In this document: positions 10,334-19,857 of the stretch, one piece after another
How positions within the stretch are numbered: the stretch's first letter is position 1
Layout of the letters: each line of letters opens with the position of its first letter
Assembly (NCBI RefSeq): GCF_003590095.1
Contig: NC_039483.1
Coordinates: forward strand, 14,632,001 to 14,696,000
Reading direction: 5' to 3'
Source of the DNA: Trichoplusia ni
Taxonomy: Eukaryota; Arthropoda; Insecta; Lepidoptera; Noctuidae
DNA length: 64,000 bases
Notes under the pieces: model-generated
What the model was told of the DNA's origin: nothing
The model's database searches: none
What the model saw: the letters and a program-made list of their open reading frames with translations, nothing else
Made by a program: the position numbers and the translations under genes

Positions 10334-13246
10334 TCAGTCGCCGTAATAGTTAGTTACTCTAGGAACGTCAAATTTACCAGCAGACATCAGGCGCGTGTTG
10401 TGGCCAGTGTTAACCATTGATAGGTTGTGCTCTTCTTTGCCATGCTGATTTACTAATAGTAGATATTTATGTTTGATACTAATTGGTAATATTTTACATA
10501 CTTTAAATAATTGTCGGTAGTCGTCTTTATATCTGTTTTTTGTCTTTTTTGATACTAATAGTTTAATAAATCTTAATTGTAATGATTCTAATTTGTCTAT
10601 GTAGGTTTTGAATGTTAAGCCATAGCTGTCGAGAGCATAATCCATCACTGATTCCACCAGAGAAAAATAAAGACACCTCAATGTATTAACAGGAACCTTA
10701 TAGCTTAGATGATAGAACTTACTTAGCAATATTCTTAACTTACTAGCTATATAATCAATATGTTGAGACCAAGAGAAGCTTTGATCTACTTTTACACCGA
10801 GATATGTTACAGAATTATCAATTTCTATGGGTTTACAATGGCAATTTGTTAGGTTATTATGTATACATAGGTATTCATGCGCAATCAATTTATTCAGGGA
10901 AACAGTAAGCTGTGAATGTGGTGAGCGAATAATTAGGCATTTAGTTTTTTCTGAGTTTAAAACAATTCCGTTGTCGTGTGACCATTTAACTACAGCATTA
11001 ATGTCCTGTTGTATTAATTGGAAGATTTCATTTACGTCGGTGCCAGCCCGCATCGCACATAAATCGTCTGCGTACATATATGCGGAACAGTGTCGCAGCA
11101 CTCGGCATAGGCTGTTTACGTGCATAAGATAGCAAATTGGGCCAGCTCCCGATCCTTGCGGCACCCCGCTGCTCACCGGCACCCTGTCGCTCAGTGCTTC
11201 ACCCACCTTAACACGGTAGGACCGGCCCGTGAGGTAATCTCTGAACCATTGGTTCAGGGGTTCTCCCACGCCGACCTCCTCCATCGCATTTAGAAGTGTG
11301 TTTTTATGCAGAGTATCAAACGCTTTCTTATAATCAAATGTTATAATGACAACAGTTTTTTTATGTTCTAAATAATTATTAATTTCGTCGGTAAACTTTG
11401 ATAGCAATGTACCCGTACTTTTTCCTCTTAAGAAACCATGTTGACTATTGTCTATAATCTGATTACGATGTAAAAAATTACTTAACTGAATCACAATACA
11501 TTTTTCCATAATTTTGTCTAGACTTGATAGTATGGCTATGGGTCTATAATTCGACATGTTTTTATAATCACCTTTTTTGTGTATGGGACGTACTATTGCT
11601 TCTTTCAATTTATCGGGAAACACATACTTACTAACAGACAGGTTTACTAATTTGGCTAAAACAGGACTGACTTTGTCCATCACTAGTTTAATGTCGGACA
11701 TGCGTATGAGATCAGAACCCGGTGACTTGTTTCTACTCATGTTTTTAATTATACATTTAATATCACTAGGGGTCACGGGCTGCCATCTCATACACCTGTC
11801 TGCAGGTGTCATGTACTGTTTTCTATCAAGCCATTTTTCGTTACATCGGTGTTGTACTTTTTCAATTTCTTCTGAAAAAGTTTTTGCGAAATTATTACTG
11901 ATTTCTTTATTGGACCCTGACCTCTTCATATTTGACATTATCAAACTATCTATTGACTGTTTTTTGTTACCTACTAAACTATTAATTTTTTCCCATAACT
12001 TTTTAATATTATTTTTACAATCTAAAATACAATTTTTATCATATTTATTTTTCTCTCTATTAATATTTTTCTGACACTTATTTCTATATCTAGTATAATT
12101 CAGCCTCTTAAGCATATTCTTCGGATCATTACTCCATACAGAAAATAACCTATCTCTCTCCTCTATCATATACCTCAAATGATTATTTATCCAGGGTTTG
12201 TTTCTGTCGCTATTGCGAGTTTGAATAGTTTTATAGCATTCTGCATAAATGTTTGTAAATATTTGAGTAAAGGCGCTATACAACTCACGTGGACATTCAA
12301 TACTCAACAAACTATCAAAATTCGTATGTAATAACTTCTCTTTAACCAATTTGTTGTCAAGCGCTTGCTTACTCGGTGCGCTCGAGGCACGTTGAGCGAC
12401 GTCGCGCGACAGACAATCGGACGGCGTGCGTTTCCACTCAACAACGGCTGATATAATAAAGTGATCAGAGATTTTATGTTTTATAATGGCAGAATTAATA
12501 CTACATATATTCGATATTCTGATATATATATGATCTATGCAGGATTGTACTATTTTACCTGAAACGACTTCTTGACGTGTTATATCATTTATACATTTAG
12601 TGAAACCAAACTCTGATAGTAAGTTTTCATATGAATTGACATGTTGATCCGAGTAGTTTAGTAAATTTATGTTGATATCGCCGCATAATATTACTTTCGT
12701 ATTAGTCGGGAGAAGTTGGAGAAGGTTGCGTAATTCGATAAGGAACTGGTTTATTTTATTTTGATTGCTGATCTTTGGTGGTCTGTAGATTGATATAATG
12801 TAAATTTGTTCTAAGTTTTGTTTGATTGTAATGGAGACGCACTCCGCCGAGTGCATACCAGAAGCTAGCGCGGTTGTCTCGCTCGCACACGCTCCAAGCG
12901 ATTCGCGCGTGTATACAAGCACTCCTCCCCCGCTTCGTTCCGTCCTAGTGTATGCGTTTACTTTATAACCATGAATGCTATAAAACGATAATAATGAATA
13001 ATTTATATTTGGTTCAGTTAATACTATTATATCCAATAAATTAATACTATTGCTTAATGCTACTAATAGTTCACTAAAATGTTTTTGTATAGACCGAATA
13101 TTTACGTGTAATATGCTAAGAACTTTTTTGTTTATAATGTTTAATGACGCTAACCAACCTTTTACATCATTCACACAGCTGTAATTCACAGTATTTTCAG
13201 TAATTGAATCAATATAGTTTAAATCTGCGAATTTTAAAAGTAAAAA
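10334..13246 (-). CDS. LINE ORF2: APE endonuclease and reverse transcriptase
   Basis: This frame encodes the enzyme that nicks target DNA and primes reverse transcription of its own RNA (target-primed reverse transcription). Order of parts: an AP-endonuclease domain near the N-terminus with HVNIRSI, LTEPNI, SGGGVLVY, IYRPP, the GDININL motif, CIDHIYI and a final SDH near residue 260 of the open frame. A linker follows. The reverse transcriptase has the fingers motif SNYRPIAILSSLDKIMEK, motif A FDYKKAFD, motif B SSGVPQGSGAGP, motif C YADD (codons near 11,063-11,074) and LNSEKTKCLI. The frame is open for 970 codons from 13,246 to a TGA at 10,334-10,336 and contains no internal stop. No ATG occurs before about residue 130, inside the endonuclease domain; an upstream in-frame TAA lies at 13,247-13,249. 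The N-terminus is therefore probably lost through 5' truncation. Catalytic motifs look intact. Confidence 0.88.
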   Translation of the reverse strand, partial: FLLLKFADLNYIDSITENTVNYSCVNDVKGWLASLNIINKKVLSILHVNIRSIQKHFSELLVALSNSINLLDIIVLTEPNINYSLLSFYSIHGYKVNAYTRTERSGGGVLVYTRESLGACASETTALASGMHSAECVSITIKQNLEQIYIISIYRPPKISNQNKINQFLIELRNLLQLLPTNTKVILCGDININLLNYSDQHVNSYENLLSEFGFTKCINDITRQEVVSGKIVQSCIDHIYIRISNICSINSAIIKHKISDHFIISAVVEWKRTPSDCLSRDVAQRASSAPSKQALDNKLVKEKLLHTNFDSLLSIECPRELYSAFTQIFTNIYAECYKTIQTRNSDRNKPWINNHLRYMIEERDRLFSVWSNDPKNMLKRLNYTRYRNKCQKNINREKNKYDKNCILDCKNNIKKLWEKINSLVGNKKQSIDSLIMSNMKRSGSNKEISNNFAKTFSEEIEKVQHRCNEKWLDRKQYMTPADRCMRWQPVTPSDIKCIIKNMSRNKSPGSDLIRMSDIKLVMDKVSPVLAKLVNLSVSKYVFPDKLKEAIVRPIHKKGDYKNMSNYRPIAILSSLDKIMEKCIVIQLSNFLHRNQIIDNSQHGFLRGKSTGTLLSKFTDEINNYLEHKKTVVIITFDYKKAFDTLHKNTLLNAMEEVGVGEPLNQWFRDYLTGRSYRVKVGEALSDRVPVSSGVPQGSGAGPICYLMHVNSLCRVLRHCSAYMYADDLCAMRAGTDVNEIFQLIQQDINAVVKWSHDNGIVLNSEKTKCLIIRSPHSQLTVSLNKLIAHEYLCIHNNLTNCHCKPIEIDNSVTYLGVKVDQSFSWSQHIDYIASKLRILLSKFYHLSYKVPVNTLRCLYFSLVESVMDYALDSYGLTFKTYIDKLESLQLRFIKLLVSKKTKNRYKDDYRQLFKVCKILPISIKHKYLLLVNQHGKEEHNLSMVNTGHNTRLMSAGKFDVPRVTNYYGD

Positions 13247-13539
13247 TTATACAGAGATATACATAGGTACTAATTATAAATAAAATGGGTAGATAATATA
13301 AATGTACCTGTTTTGTAATGCCTCATTTACATTCAGCCCCTATCGCCGCTCCTCGCGCCGCCGGCAATAATTCCCTTAATACTGCTGTGGCAGGATCGAG
13401 GGAGGGTTTAAGCCTCGTTTACACTCAGCCGTTTCACCTGCGACTCGCGCTGCCGGAAATATTGCCGCGGCAGCGTTGACGCGAGTGAATGCTGTTTACA
13501 CTGAACCCTCATACTTCTTTTACCGGGCAACTGGCAATC

Positions 13540-15736
13540 ATGGCTGACGTTGAGATTGTTGCGGCGACAGCTGTATGTCTGCTTAGTGTTATGAATTACG
13601 TAAACGTTTTAAAAATAAATTTAAAAAAAAGACGCTATCGCCAAAGAAGATGGTGGATGAAAAAAATTCATCAAAATCGAACGACGTAAGTACTCACAAT
13701 AACTTCCTATAAGTACATCAAACACTTCGACGATATGAATGATGAATAATCTTACCTACCTACCTATGTTTTTGTTACAGAAACAGCATGAATACTTTTT
13801 TTATGGAGTTGACTTCCGAAGATGGCGGCGAGTTTTCTAACTTTTGCAGAATGTCATCTTCTGATTTTGAATTGTTGTTACAAAAAATTGGACCTATGAT
13901 TGAAAAACAGCAAACCAGACTGCGAATGCCCATACCAGCAAAGATACGTTTGGCATTAACATTACGATATTTAGCAACGGGGGATAGTTATAAAAGTCTC
14001 CACTACTTATTCAAGGTTTCTACACCAGCCATTTCGCAAATTATTCCTGAAGTATGTCAAGCTATCAACTCTGTTCTCAAGGACCAAATTAAGGTGAGTA
14101 ATAAAAGTATTTTAAAATTATGTTTTATTATATTCAAATAAAATAATTATAATTCAATTCTGGCTAGCATCCCAGTAGGCTCTTTCTATCACATTCATTT
14201 GGTTTTGAGGTGTAACACGTCTTTCCGGTAATCTGGACAGTACTCTTGGTGGCAAGACATATTGTGTTGATGAAGTTTGTAGCATCATTTGGCGTGGAGA
14301 AGCTGAAATGTCATTATTTTCCTGGCTTATTTCTCTGATCTCTACTGGTGTGTCAGACTGTACCGTTGGTTGAATATAAACAAGTTGAGATTGTTGAATC
14401 GGTGGGTTTGATGTGATTTGATAATCTGAATACTGTGATTGCGATGACGTTACCGATGAACGATTTGAGAAGACACTTGATGGTCGATCAACTTGATGGT
14501 CGATGGTTGGATAAGGATTTTGCAAAAATAACCCATCTATTTGGTACATAATTCTTCCCCGCATTGACTCGGGATATTTTCGTAATCTTTTAGCTAAGAG
14601 TTTCGCGTAAAGATCACACTCGTCTTCATTCTTTTCACTTGTATGAGTATTTTTATCTTTTAACACTTGGTTCAAAGTGTCTAAAGTCTGAGATATTTTA
14701 TTTTGAGCCTCATCTATGTCAAGGATTGGTCTTTTTTTGCCTTTTTTTGGCCTATTATATACTGGTGTCGATGATGGGTCTGCCTGTGATGGCGAAGGAA
14801 CTGACTGTGACGGCGAACTGATTTGCTGGTATGGTAGTGGTGATTGAAGTAGCGGTTCGACATCTGGAGATTGTGCCTCATGCTCAGCTTGATAATTCTG
14901 AAAATTTTAATAAATATATTTTTCTGTTTCAGTTACCACAATCACCAGCGGAATGGTTATCTATAGAAGCGGGATTTAGGAGGAAATTTCCTCGATGTGT
15001 CGGAGCTATAGATGGGAAACATATTGTAATTAAATGTCCACCACACAGTGGCTCACAATATTACAACTATAAGCATACATATAGCATCATACTAATGGCT
15101 CTCGTTGACAGTGAATACCGTTTTATTTTTGCTGATATTGGTGGTCAGGGGCGCATTAGTGATGGAGGAATTTTTCAGACCTGTTTACTCATGCAAAAAA
15201 TTAACACAGGCACTATAAATTTGCCACCAGACGCGCCCTTACCCGGAAGAGAAATTGATGTACCTTATGTATTTCTTTGTGATGGAGCTTTTGCAATACA
15301 TAAACATATAATGAAACCCTTTCCTGGAGATCATCATTTTAACACAATGGAACGCACTTTTAATAACAAACTTTCAAGTTCTCGTATCATTGTAGAAAAT
15401 GTCTTCGGTATTTTAACAACTGTCTTTCGAATATTTAAAAAACCAATCGAAATCGATAGAGAGAATGTACCAACAATAACAATGACCTGTATTTTATTAC
15501 ATAATTTTTTAATAAACAGTAGAACCTCTAGTAACATTTACGCTCCCCAAGGAACTTTTGATTCCGTAGCTGACGGAGTAAATATTGATGGCTCTTGGAG
15601 ACAAAATCAACCCAACCCAGACAATTCAGCCCTTAGGCCAATACCGCGTGTACCAAGACGCGCATCTAGAGACATTTATGAAATTCGATCTGAATTTGCA
15701 CATTATTTTCATAATTTGAATACAGAAAATAACTAA
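13540..15736 (+). CDS. PIF/Harbinger DDE transposase, three exons, left copy
   Basis: This is the nuclear DNA transposase that cuts the element out and inserts it at TWA sites. Predicted exons are 13,540-13,685, 13,781-14,093 and 14,933-15,736. The donors GTAAGT (13,686) and GTGAGT (14,094) and the acceptors TTACAG and TTTCAG join 146+313+804 nt in frame to give 420 residues. The start at 13,540 (MADVEIVAA) is the first ATG in the exon frame after the subterminal repeats. Exon 1 is basic (KKRRYRQRRWW). Exon 2 gives a helical DNA-binding-like region with RLALTLRYLATGDSYKSLHY. Exon 3 is the DDE_4-type catalytic domain: Asp about 180 in GAIDGKH, Asp about 270 in FLCDGAF and Glu about 308 in RIIVENVFG. 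Length and motif order fit full-length PIF/Harbinger transposases. Intron 2 contains the last exon of the opposite-strand MADF gene. Confidence 0.92.
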
Positions 15737-16198
15737 ATAGTAGTATTAAGTAAGGTGTAATAATCATCTGATTAAAATAATGTAATAATACTTTTAATAA
15801 AAAAAATACTATAAAAAGTGTTTTAATTATTGAATGTAGGTAGTTACCCTTTGTTCCGTGTTAATTGTTTCTTCCACGTCATACAGTGTGCCTAAAAATC
15901 TTTCCATAGTTTCAAAAGGAAACCATATTGGCTGAAACACATCATCAGCACCTGCTCCGGAACGTATAGACGCTTTCTTTTTCTTTAAGAGTGGTCGAAA
16001 TGTAGCCATAAGTGATTTCTTCTTCGATTTTAGCTCTTCTATTGGAGTATTGTTCATTTGAGTACTGATGCGATTCCACGCATCGTGTACTTTATGCTTC
16101 ATTTTATGATTTTTATCGCGTGGATCCCATATTATTCGTTCACTTTCATACAACTCCAAGAACTGTATTACTTTTTCATTACTCCAATCTAGCGACAT
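14154..16198 (-). CDS. Harbinger-encoded MADF/Myb-SANT-like protein, two exons, left copy
   Basis: This is the second protein of the transposon. Exon 1 (16,198-15,848, 117 codons) begins MSLDWSNEKVIQFLELY and contains a MADF domain from about residue 8 to 105, with ERIIWDPRD, VHDAWNRI, a Lys-rich KSKKKSLM stretch and IWFPFETMERFL. Exon 2 (14,897-14,154, 247 codons plus stop) is Ser/Pro/Gln-rich, has a basic PKKGKKRP patch that could be a nuclear signal, then a short helical C-terminal block DLYAKLLAKRLRKYPESM. The GT donor after GAACAAAGG and the TTTTCAG acceptor join in phase 0 for 364 residues. In PIF/Harbinger systems such Myb-like partners aid nuclear import of the transposase and bind the element ends; that role is inferred here. 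Its intron encloses transposase exon 3. Confidence 0.9.
14898..14932. promoter_or_regulatory. Back-to-back splice acceptors for two opposite-strand genes
   Basis: The plus strand ends with TTTTTCTGTTTCAG, the acceptor for transposase exon 3 (starting at 14,933). The minus strand of the same 35 bases ends with TTAAAATTTTCAG, the acceptor for MADF exon 2 (starting at 14,897). The segment is T-rich toward one side and A-rich toward the other, so each strand gets its own polypyrimidine tract. The mirror copy is at 18,465-18,499. Confidence 0.85.
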
Positions 16199-16481
16199 AG
16201 TAAATGCTGGCGTATAGAATTGGACAGAGAATTGAAAAGCAACACGTCACTCCGCTCAGAACGCCGGGCGACAAGTGAGCGAGAGGGCTGAATGTAAACA
16301 CACGCTGCAACTCGCGCTGCCAGTCCTTTGACTCGCGCACGAAAAACCGACAATCAAGGGAGCGCTGGGCAGCGCGAGTGGCTGCGGCAATAGCATGGGA
16401 AGTATCGTGTTTACACTCTCGCGCTGCTCACTTCCCTGCTCACTTCCCTGCCCACTCAGGCTGAGTGTAAACGAGGCTTTA

Positions 16482-16915
16482 CATTCAGCTGTAGTGAGCA
16501 GGGAAGTGGGCAGGACGAGTATGTAAACTATACGTCTCTTGGCTCTGCTTAATGCCACTCGCGCTGCCCAGCGCTCCCCAAAAGAGCGGTTTTTAGTGCG
16601 GACTTCAAAGGACCGGCAGCGGGAGCGGTAGGGCTTGTTTACATTCTGCTCAAGCGCAAAAAAGACAAATATAATGCCTCGTAGAATTCTTCTGCATTAT
16701 AAAATAGAATCTTAAGCAGGTTGGTAGGTACTTACAAAGTTACGATGAATAGATATCGTCCACCATCTTCTACGTCTTTTCTTTTTTTTCATTCGATTTA
16801 TTTTTAACTGACGCACATAATTATGTTCCGCTAAAGACACAGTGCGGACGCTGCAAAAATTTCAACGTCTGCCATTGCCAGAACTTGAAAGCGAAGTGAG
16901 AGGAAGGGCAGTATG
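16482..16915 (-). mobile_element. Decayed Harbinger relative forming the palindrome centre
   Basis: The region starts CATTCAGCTGTAGTGAGCAG, resembling the Harbinger 3' terminal region. It contains CACTCGCGCTGCCCAGCGCT, shared with the autonomous element, and a diverged minus-strand exon 1 at 16,736-16,875. Read together with 19,990-20,078 it matches the order of a Harbinger 5' end (TIR, leader, exon 1, donor) followed by an internal deletion. It therefore looks like the core of the older, non-autonomous element into which the intact copies were placed. Confidence 0.75.
16736..16875 (-). pseudogene. Relic transposase exon 1 of the older Harbinger
   Basis: On the minus strand an ATG at 16,873-16,875 opens MADVEIFAASALCL, close to the intact copy's MADVEIVAATAVCL. 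After a one-base deletion the next frame gives NYVRQLKINRMKKKKRRRRW, and then a GTAAGT donor at 16,735-16,730. The homology, the frameshift and the retained donor show a decayed exon. No exon 2 or 3 follows. Confidence 0.8.
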
Positions 16916-17198
16916 TAAAGCCTCGTTTACACTCAGCCTGAGTGGGCAGGGAAGTGAGCAGGGAAGTGAGCAGCGCGAGAGTGTAAACACGATACTTCCC
17001 ATGCTATTGCCGCAGCCACTCGCGCTGCCCAGCGCTCCCTTGATTGTCGGTTTTTCGTGCGCGAGTCAAAGGACTGGCAGCGCGAGTTGCAGCGTGTGTT
17101 TACATTCAGCCCTCTCGCTCACTTGTCGCCCGGCGTTCTGAGCGGAGTGACGTGTTGCTTTTCAATTCTCTGTCCAATTCTATACGCCAGCATTTACT

Positions 17199-19243
17199 AT
17201 GTCGCTAGATTGGAGTAATGAAAAAGTAATACAGTTCTTGGAGTTGTATGAAAGTGAACGAATAATATGGGATCCACGCGATAAAAATCATAAAATGAAG
17301 CATAAAGTACACGATGCGTGGAATCGCATCAGTACTCAAATGAACAATACTCCAATAGAAGAGCTAAAATCGAAGAAGAAATCACTTATGGCTACATTTC
17401 GACCACTCTTAAAGAAAAAGAAAGCGTCTATACGTTCCGGAGCAGGTGCTGATGATGTGTTTCAGCCAATATGGTTTCCTTTTGAAACTATGGAAAGATT
17501 TTTAGGCACACTGTATGACGTGGAAGAAACAATTAACACGGAACAAAGGGTAACTACCTACATTCAATAATTAAAACACTTTTTATAGTATTTTTTTTTA
17601 TTAAAAGTATTATTACATTATTTTAATCAGATGATTATTACACCTTACTTAATACTACTATTTAGTTATTTTCTGTATTCAAATTATGAAAATAATGTGC
17701 AAATTCAGATCGAATTTCATAAATGTCTCTAGATGCGCGTCTTGGTACACGCGGTATTGGCCTAAGGGCTGAATTGTCTGGGTTGGGTTGATTTTGTCTC
17801 CAAGAGCCATCAATATTTACTCCGTCAGCTACGGAATCAAAAGTTCCTTGGGAGCGTAAATGTTACTAGAGGTTCTACTGTTTATTAAAAAATTATGTAA
17901 TAAAATACAGGTCATTGTTATTGTTGGTACATTCTCTCTATCGATTTCGATTGGTTTTTTAAATATTCGAAAGACAGTTGTTAAAATACCGAAGACATTT
18001 TCTACAATGATACGAGAACTTGAAAGTTTGTTATTAAAAGTGCGTTCCATTGTGTTAAAATGATGATCTCCAGGAAAGGGTTTCATTATATGTTTATGTA
18101 TTGCAAAAGCTCCATCACAAAGAAATACATAAGGTACATCAATTTCTCTTCCGGGTAAGGGCGCGTCTGGTGGCAAATTTATAGTGCCTGTGTTAATTTT
18201 TTGCATGAGTAAACAGGTCTGAAAAATTCCTCCATCACTAATGCGCCCCTGACCACCAATATCAGCAAAAATAAAACGGTATTCACTGTCAACGAGAGCC
18301 ATTAGTATGATGCTATATGTATGCTTATAGTTGTAATATTGTGAGCCACTGTGTGGTGGACATTTAATTACAATATGTTTCCCATCTATAGCTCCGACAC
18401 ATCGAGGAAATTTCCTCCTAAATCCCGCTTCTATAGATAACCATTCCGCTGGTGATTGTGGTAACTGAAACAGAAAAATATATTTATTAAAATTTTCAGA
18501 ATTATCAAGCTGAGCATGAGGCACAATCTCCAGATGTCGAACCGCTACTTCAATCACCACTACCATACCAGCAAATCAGTTCGCCGTCACAGTCAGTTCC
18601 TTCGCCATCACAGGCAGACCCATCATCGACACCAGTATATAATAGGCCAAAAAAAGGCAAAAAAAGACCAATCCTTGACATAGATGAGGCTCAAAATAAA
18701 ATATCTCAGACTTTAGACACTTTGAACCAAGTGTTAAAAGATAAAAATACTCATACAAGTGAAAAGAATGAAGACGAGTGTGATCTTTACGCGAAACTCT
18801 TAGCTAAAAGATTACGAAAATATCCCGAGTCAATGCGGGGAAGAATTATGTACCAAATAGATGGGTTATTTTTGCAAAATCCTTATCCAACCATCGACCA
18901 TCAAGTTGATCGACCATCAAGTGTCTTCTCAAATCGTTCATCGGTAACGTCATCGCAATCACAGTATTCAGATTATCAAATCACATCAAACCCACCGATT
19001 CAACAATCTCAACTTGTTTATATTCAACCAACGGTACAGTCTGACACACCAGTAGAGATCAGAGAAATAAGCCAGGAAAATAATGACATTTCAGCTTCTC
19101 CACGCCAAATGATGCTACAAACTTCATCAACACAATATGTCTTGCCACCAAGAGTACTGTCCAGATTACCGGAAAGACGTGTTACACCTCAAAACCAAAT
19201 GAATGTGATAGAAAGAGCCTACTGGGATGCTAGCCAGAATTGA
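17199..19243 (+). CDS. Harbinger MADF/Myb-SANT-like protein, two exons, right copy
   Basis: Mirror copy of the left MADF gene with an identical predicted product. Exons are 17,199-17,549 and 18,500-19,243, joined in phase 0 to 364 residues. The start is the ATG of MSLDWSNEK, preceded by in-element non-coding sequence. The intron (17,550-18,499) contains the final exon of the opposite-strand transposase. Transcription runs outward from the palindrome centre, as in the left copy, so the two MADF promoters must lie in or near the inner subterminal regions on either side of the 428-bp spacer. Confidence 0.9.
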
Positions 19244-19857
19244 ATTATAATTATTTTATTTGAATATAATAAAACATAATTTTAAAATACTTTTATTACT
19301 CACCTTAATTTGGTCCTTGAGAACAGAGTTGATAGCTTGACATACTTCAGGAATAATTTGCGAAATGGCTGGTGTAGAAACCTTGAATAAGTAGTGGAGA
19401 CTTTTATAACTATCCCCCGTTGCTAAATATCGTAATGTTAATGCCAAACGTATCTTTGCTGGTATGGGCATTCGCAGTCTGGTTTGCTGTTTTTCAATCA
19501 TAGGTCCAATTTTTTGTAACAACAATTCAAAATCAGAAGATGACATTCTGCAAAAGTTAGAAAACTCGCCGCCATCTTCGGAAGTCAACTCCATAAAAAA
19601 AGTATTCATGCTGTTTCTGTAACAAAAACATAGGTAGGTAGGTAAGATTATTCATCATTCATATCGTCGAAGTGTTTGATGTACTTATAGGAAGTTATTG
19701 TGAGTACTTACGTCGTTCGATTTTGATGAATTTTTTTCATCCACCATCTTCTTTGGCGATAGCGTCTTTTTTTTAAATTTATTTTTAAAACGTTTACGTA
19801 ATTCATAACACTAAGCAGACATACAGCTGTCGCCGCAACAATCTCAACGTCAGCCAT
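17829..19857 (-). CDS. PIF/Harbinger transposase, right copy, C-terminally frameshifted
   Basis: Exons are 19,857-19,712, 19,616-19,304 and from 18,464 leftward, identical to the left copy through NIYAP. There a C3 run (left copy C4) shifts the frame and gives KELLIP and a stop at 17,829. About 56 residues of the normal C-terminus are replaced by six. The catalytic Asp, Asp and Glu all lie upstream and are unchanged, so residual activity cannot be excluded. The corresponding full-frame stop would be at 17,661. A single-base change in a homopolymer could also be an assembly error. Confidence 0.82.

Larger units (their letters stand above)
10053..13246 (-). mobile_element. Non-LTR retrotransposon (LINE), 5'-truncated, jockey superfamily (CR1/L2/Daphne-like)
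   Basis: The element contains an endonuclease/reverse transcriptase ORF2, a 3' UTR of about 250 bases and a 3' end of tandem AAAT units (10,053-10,085 on the plus strand as TTTA repeats). ORF1 is not visible. The open frame begins abruptly about 70 bases from the Harbinger composite at 13,316, so the left-to-right order is LINE 3' end, LINE ORF2, then composite. The APE-type endonuclease, absence of RNase H and short microsatellite tail fit the CR1/L2/Daphne side of the jockey superfamily. The exact clade is an inference from motif style. Confidence 0.85.
13411..16478 (+). mobile_element. Autonomous PIF/Harbinger transposon, left copy (intact)
   Basis: Perfect 20-bp terminal inverted repeats, AGCCTCGTTTACACTCAGCC at 13,411-13,430 and its complement at 16,459-16,478, are bordered by TTA at 13,408-13,410 and 16,479-16,481. 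The element is 3,068 bp and carries a DDE transposase (plus) and a MADF/Myb-like gene (minus), both uninterrupted and spliceable in frame. Subterminal regions repeat GTTTACAYT and CTCGCGCTGCC motifs that may be binding sites. All known signals for mobility are present, so it is a candidate active element. Confidence 0.93.
13318..16484 (+). repeat. Left arm of 3,167-bp inverted repeat
   Basis: Each base pairs with the reverse complement at 33,397 minus its coordinate, across both genes and both outer flanks. By eye the arms differ only at C4 versus C3 (15,545-15,548) and A8 versus A9 (near 15,799-15,806). These offset each other, so the outer coordinates stay in register. Pairing ends at 16,484, where the central spacer begins. 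Confidence 0.93.

Noticed and set aside
11577..12074. 165-codon plus-strand frame
   Set aside because: It is the antisense shadow of the LINE ORF2 and has no independent signature.
13159..13189. GTG at 13,187-13,189 as a start for the LINE ORF2
   Set aside because: GTG is not a plausible eukaryotic main start. The frame stays open upstream to 13,246, so truncation is the better explanation.
16256..16558. Minus-strand open frame across the left copy's inner end (and its mirror at 16,842-17,141)
   Set aside because: It covers Harbinger subterminal repeats and TIR, not a protein; its mirror copy is explained by the palindrome.
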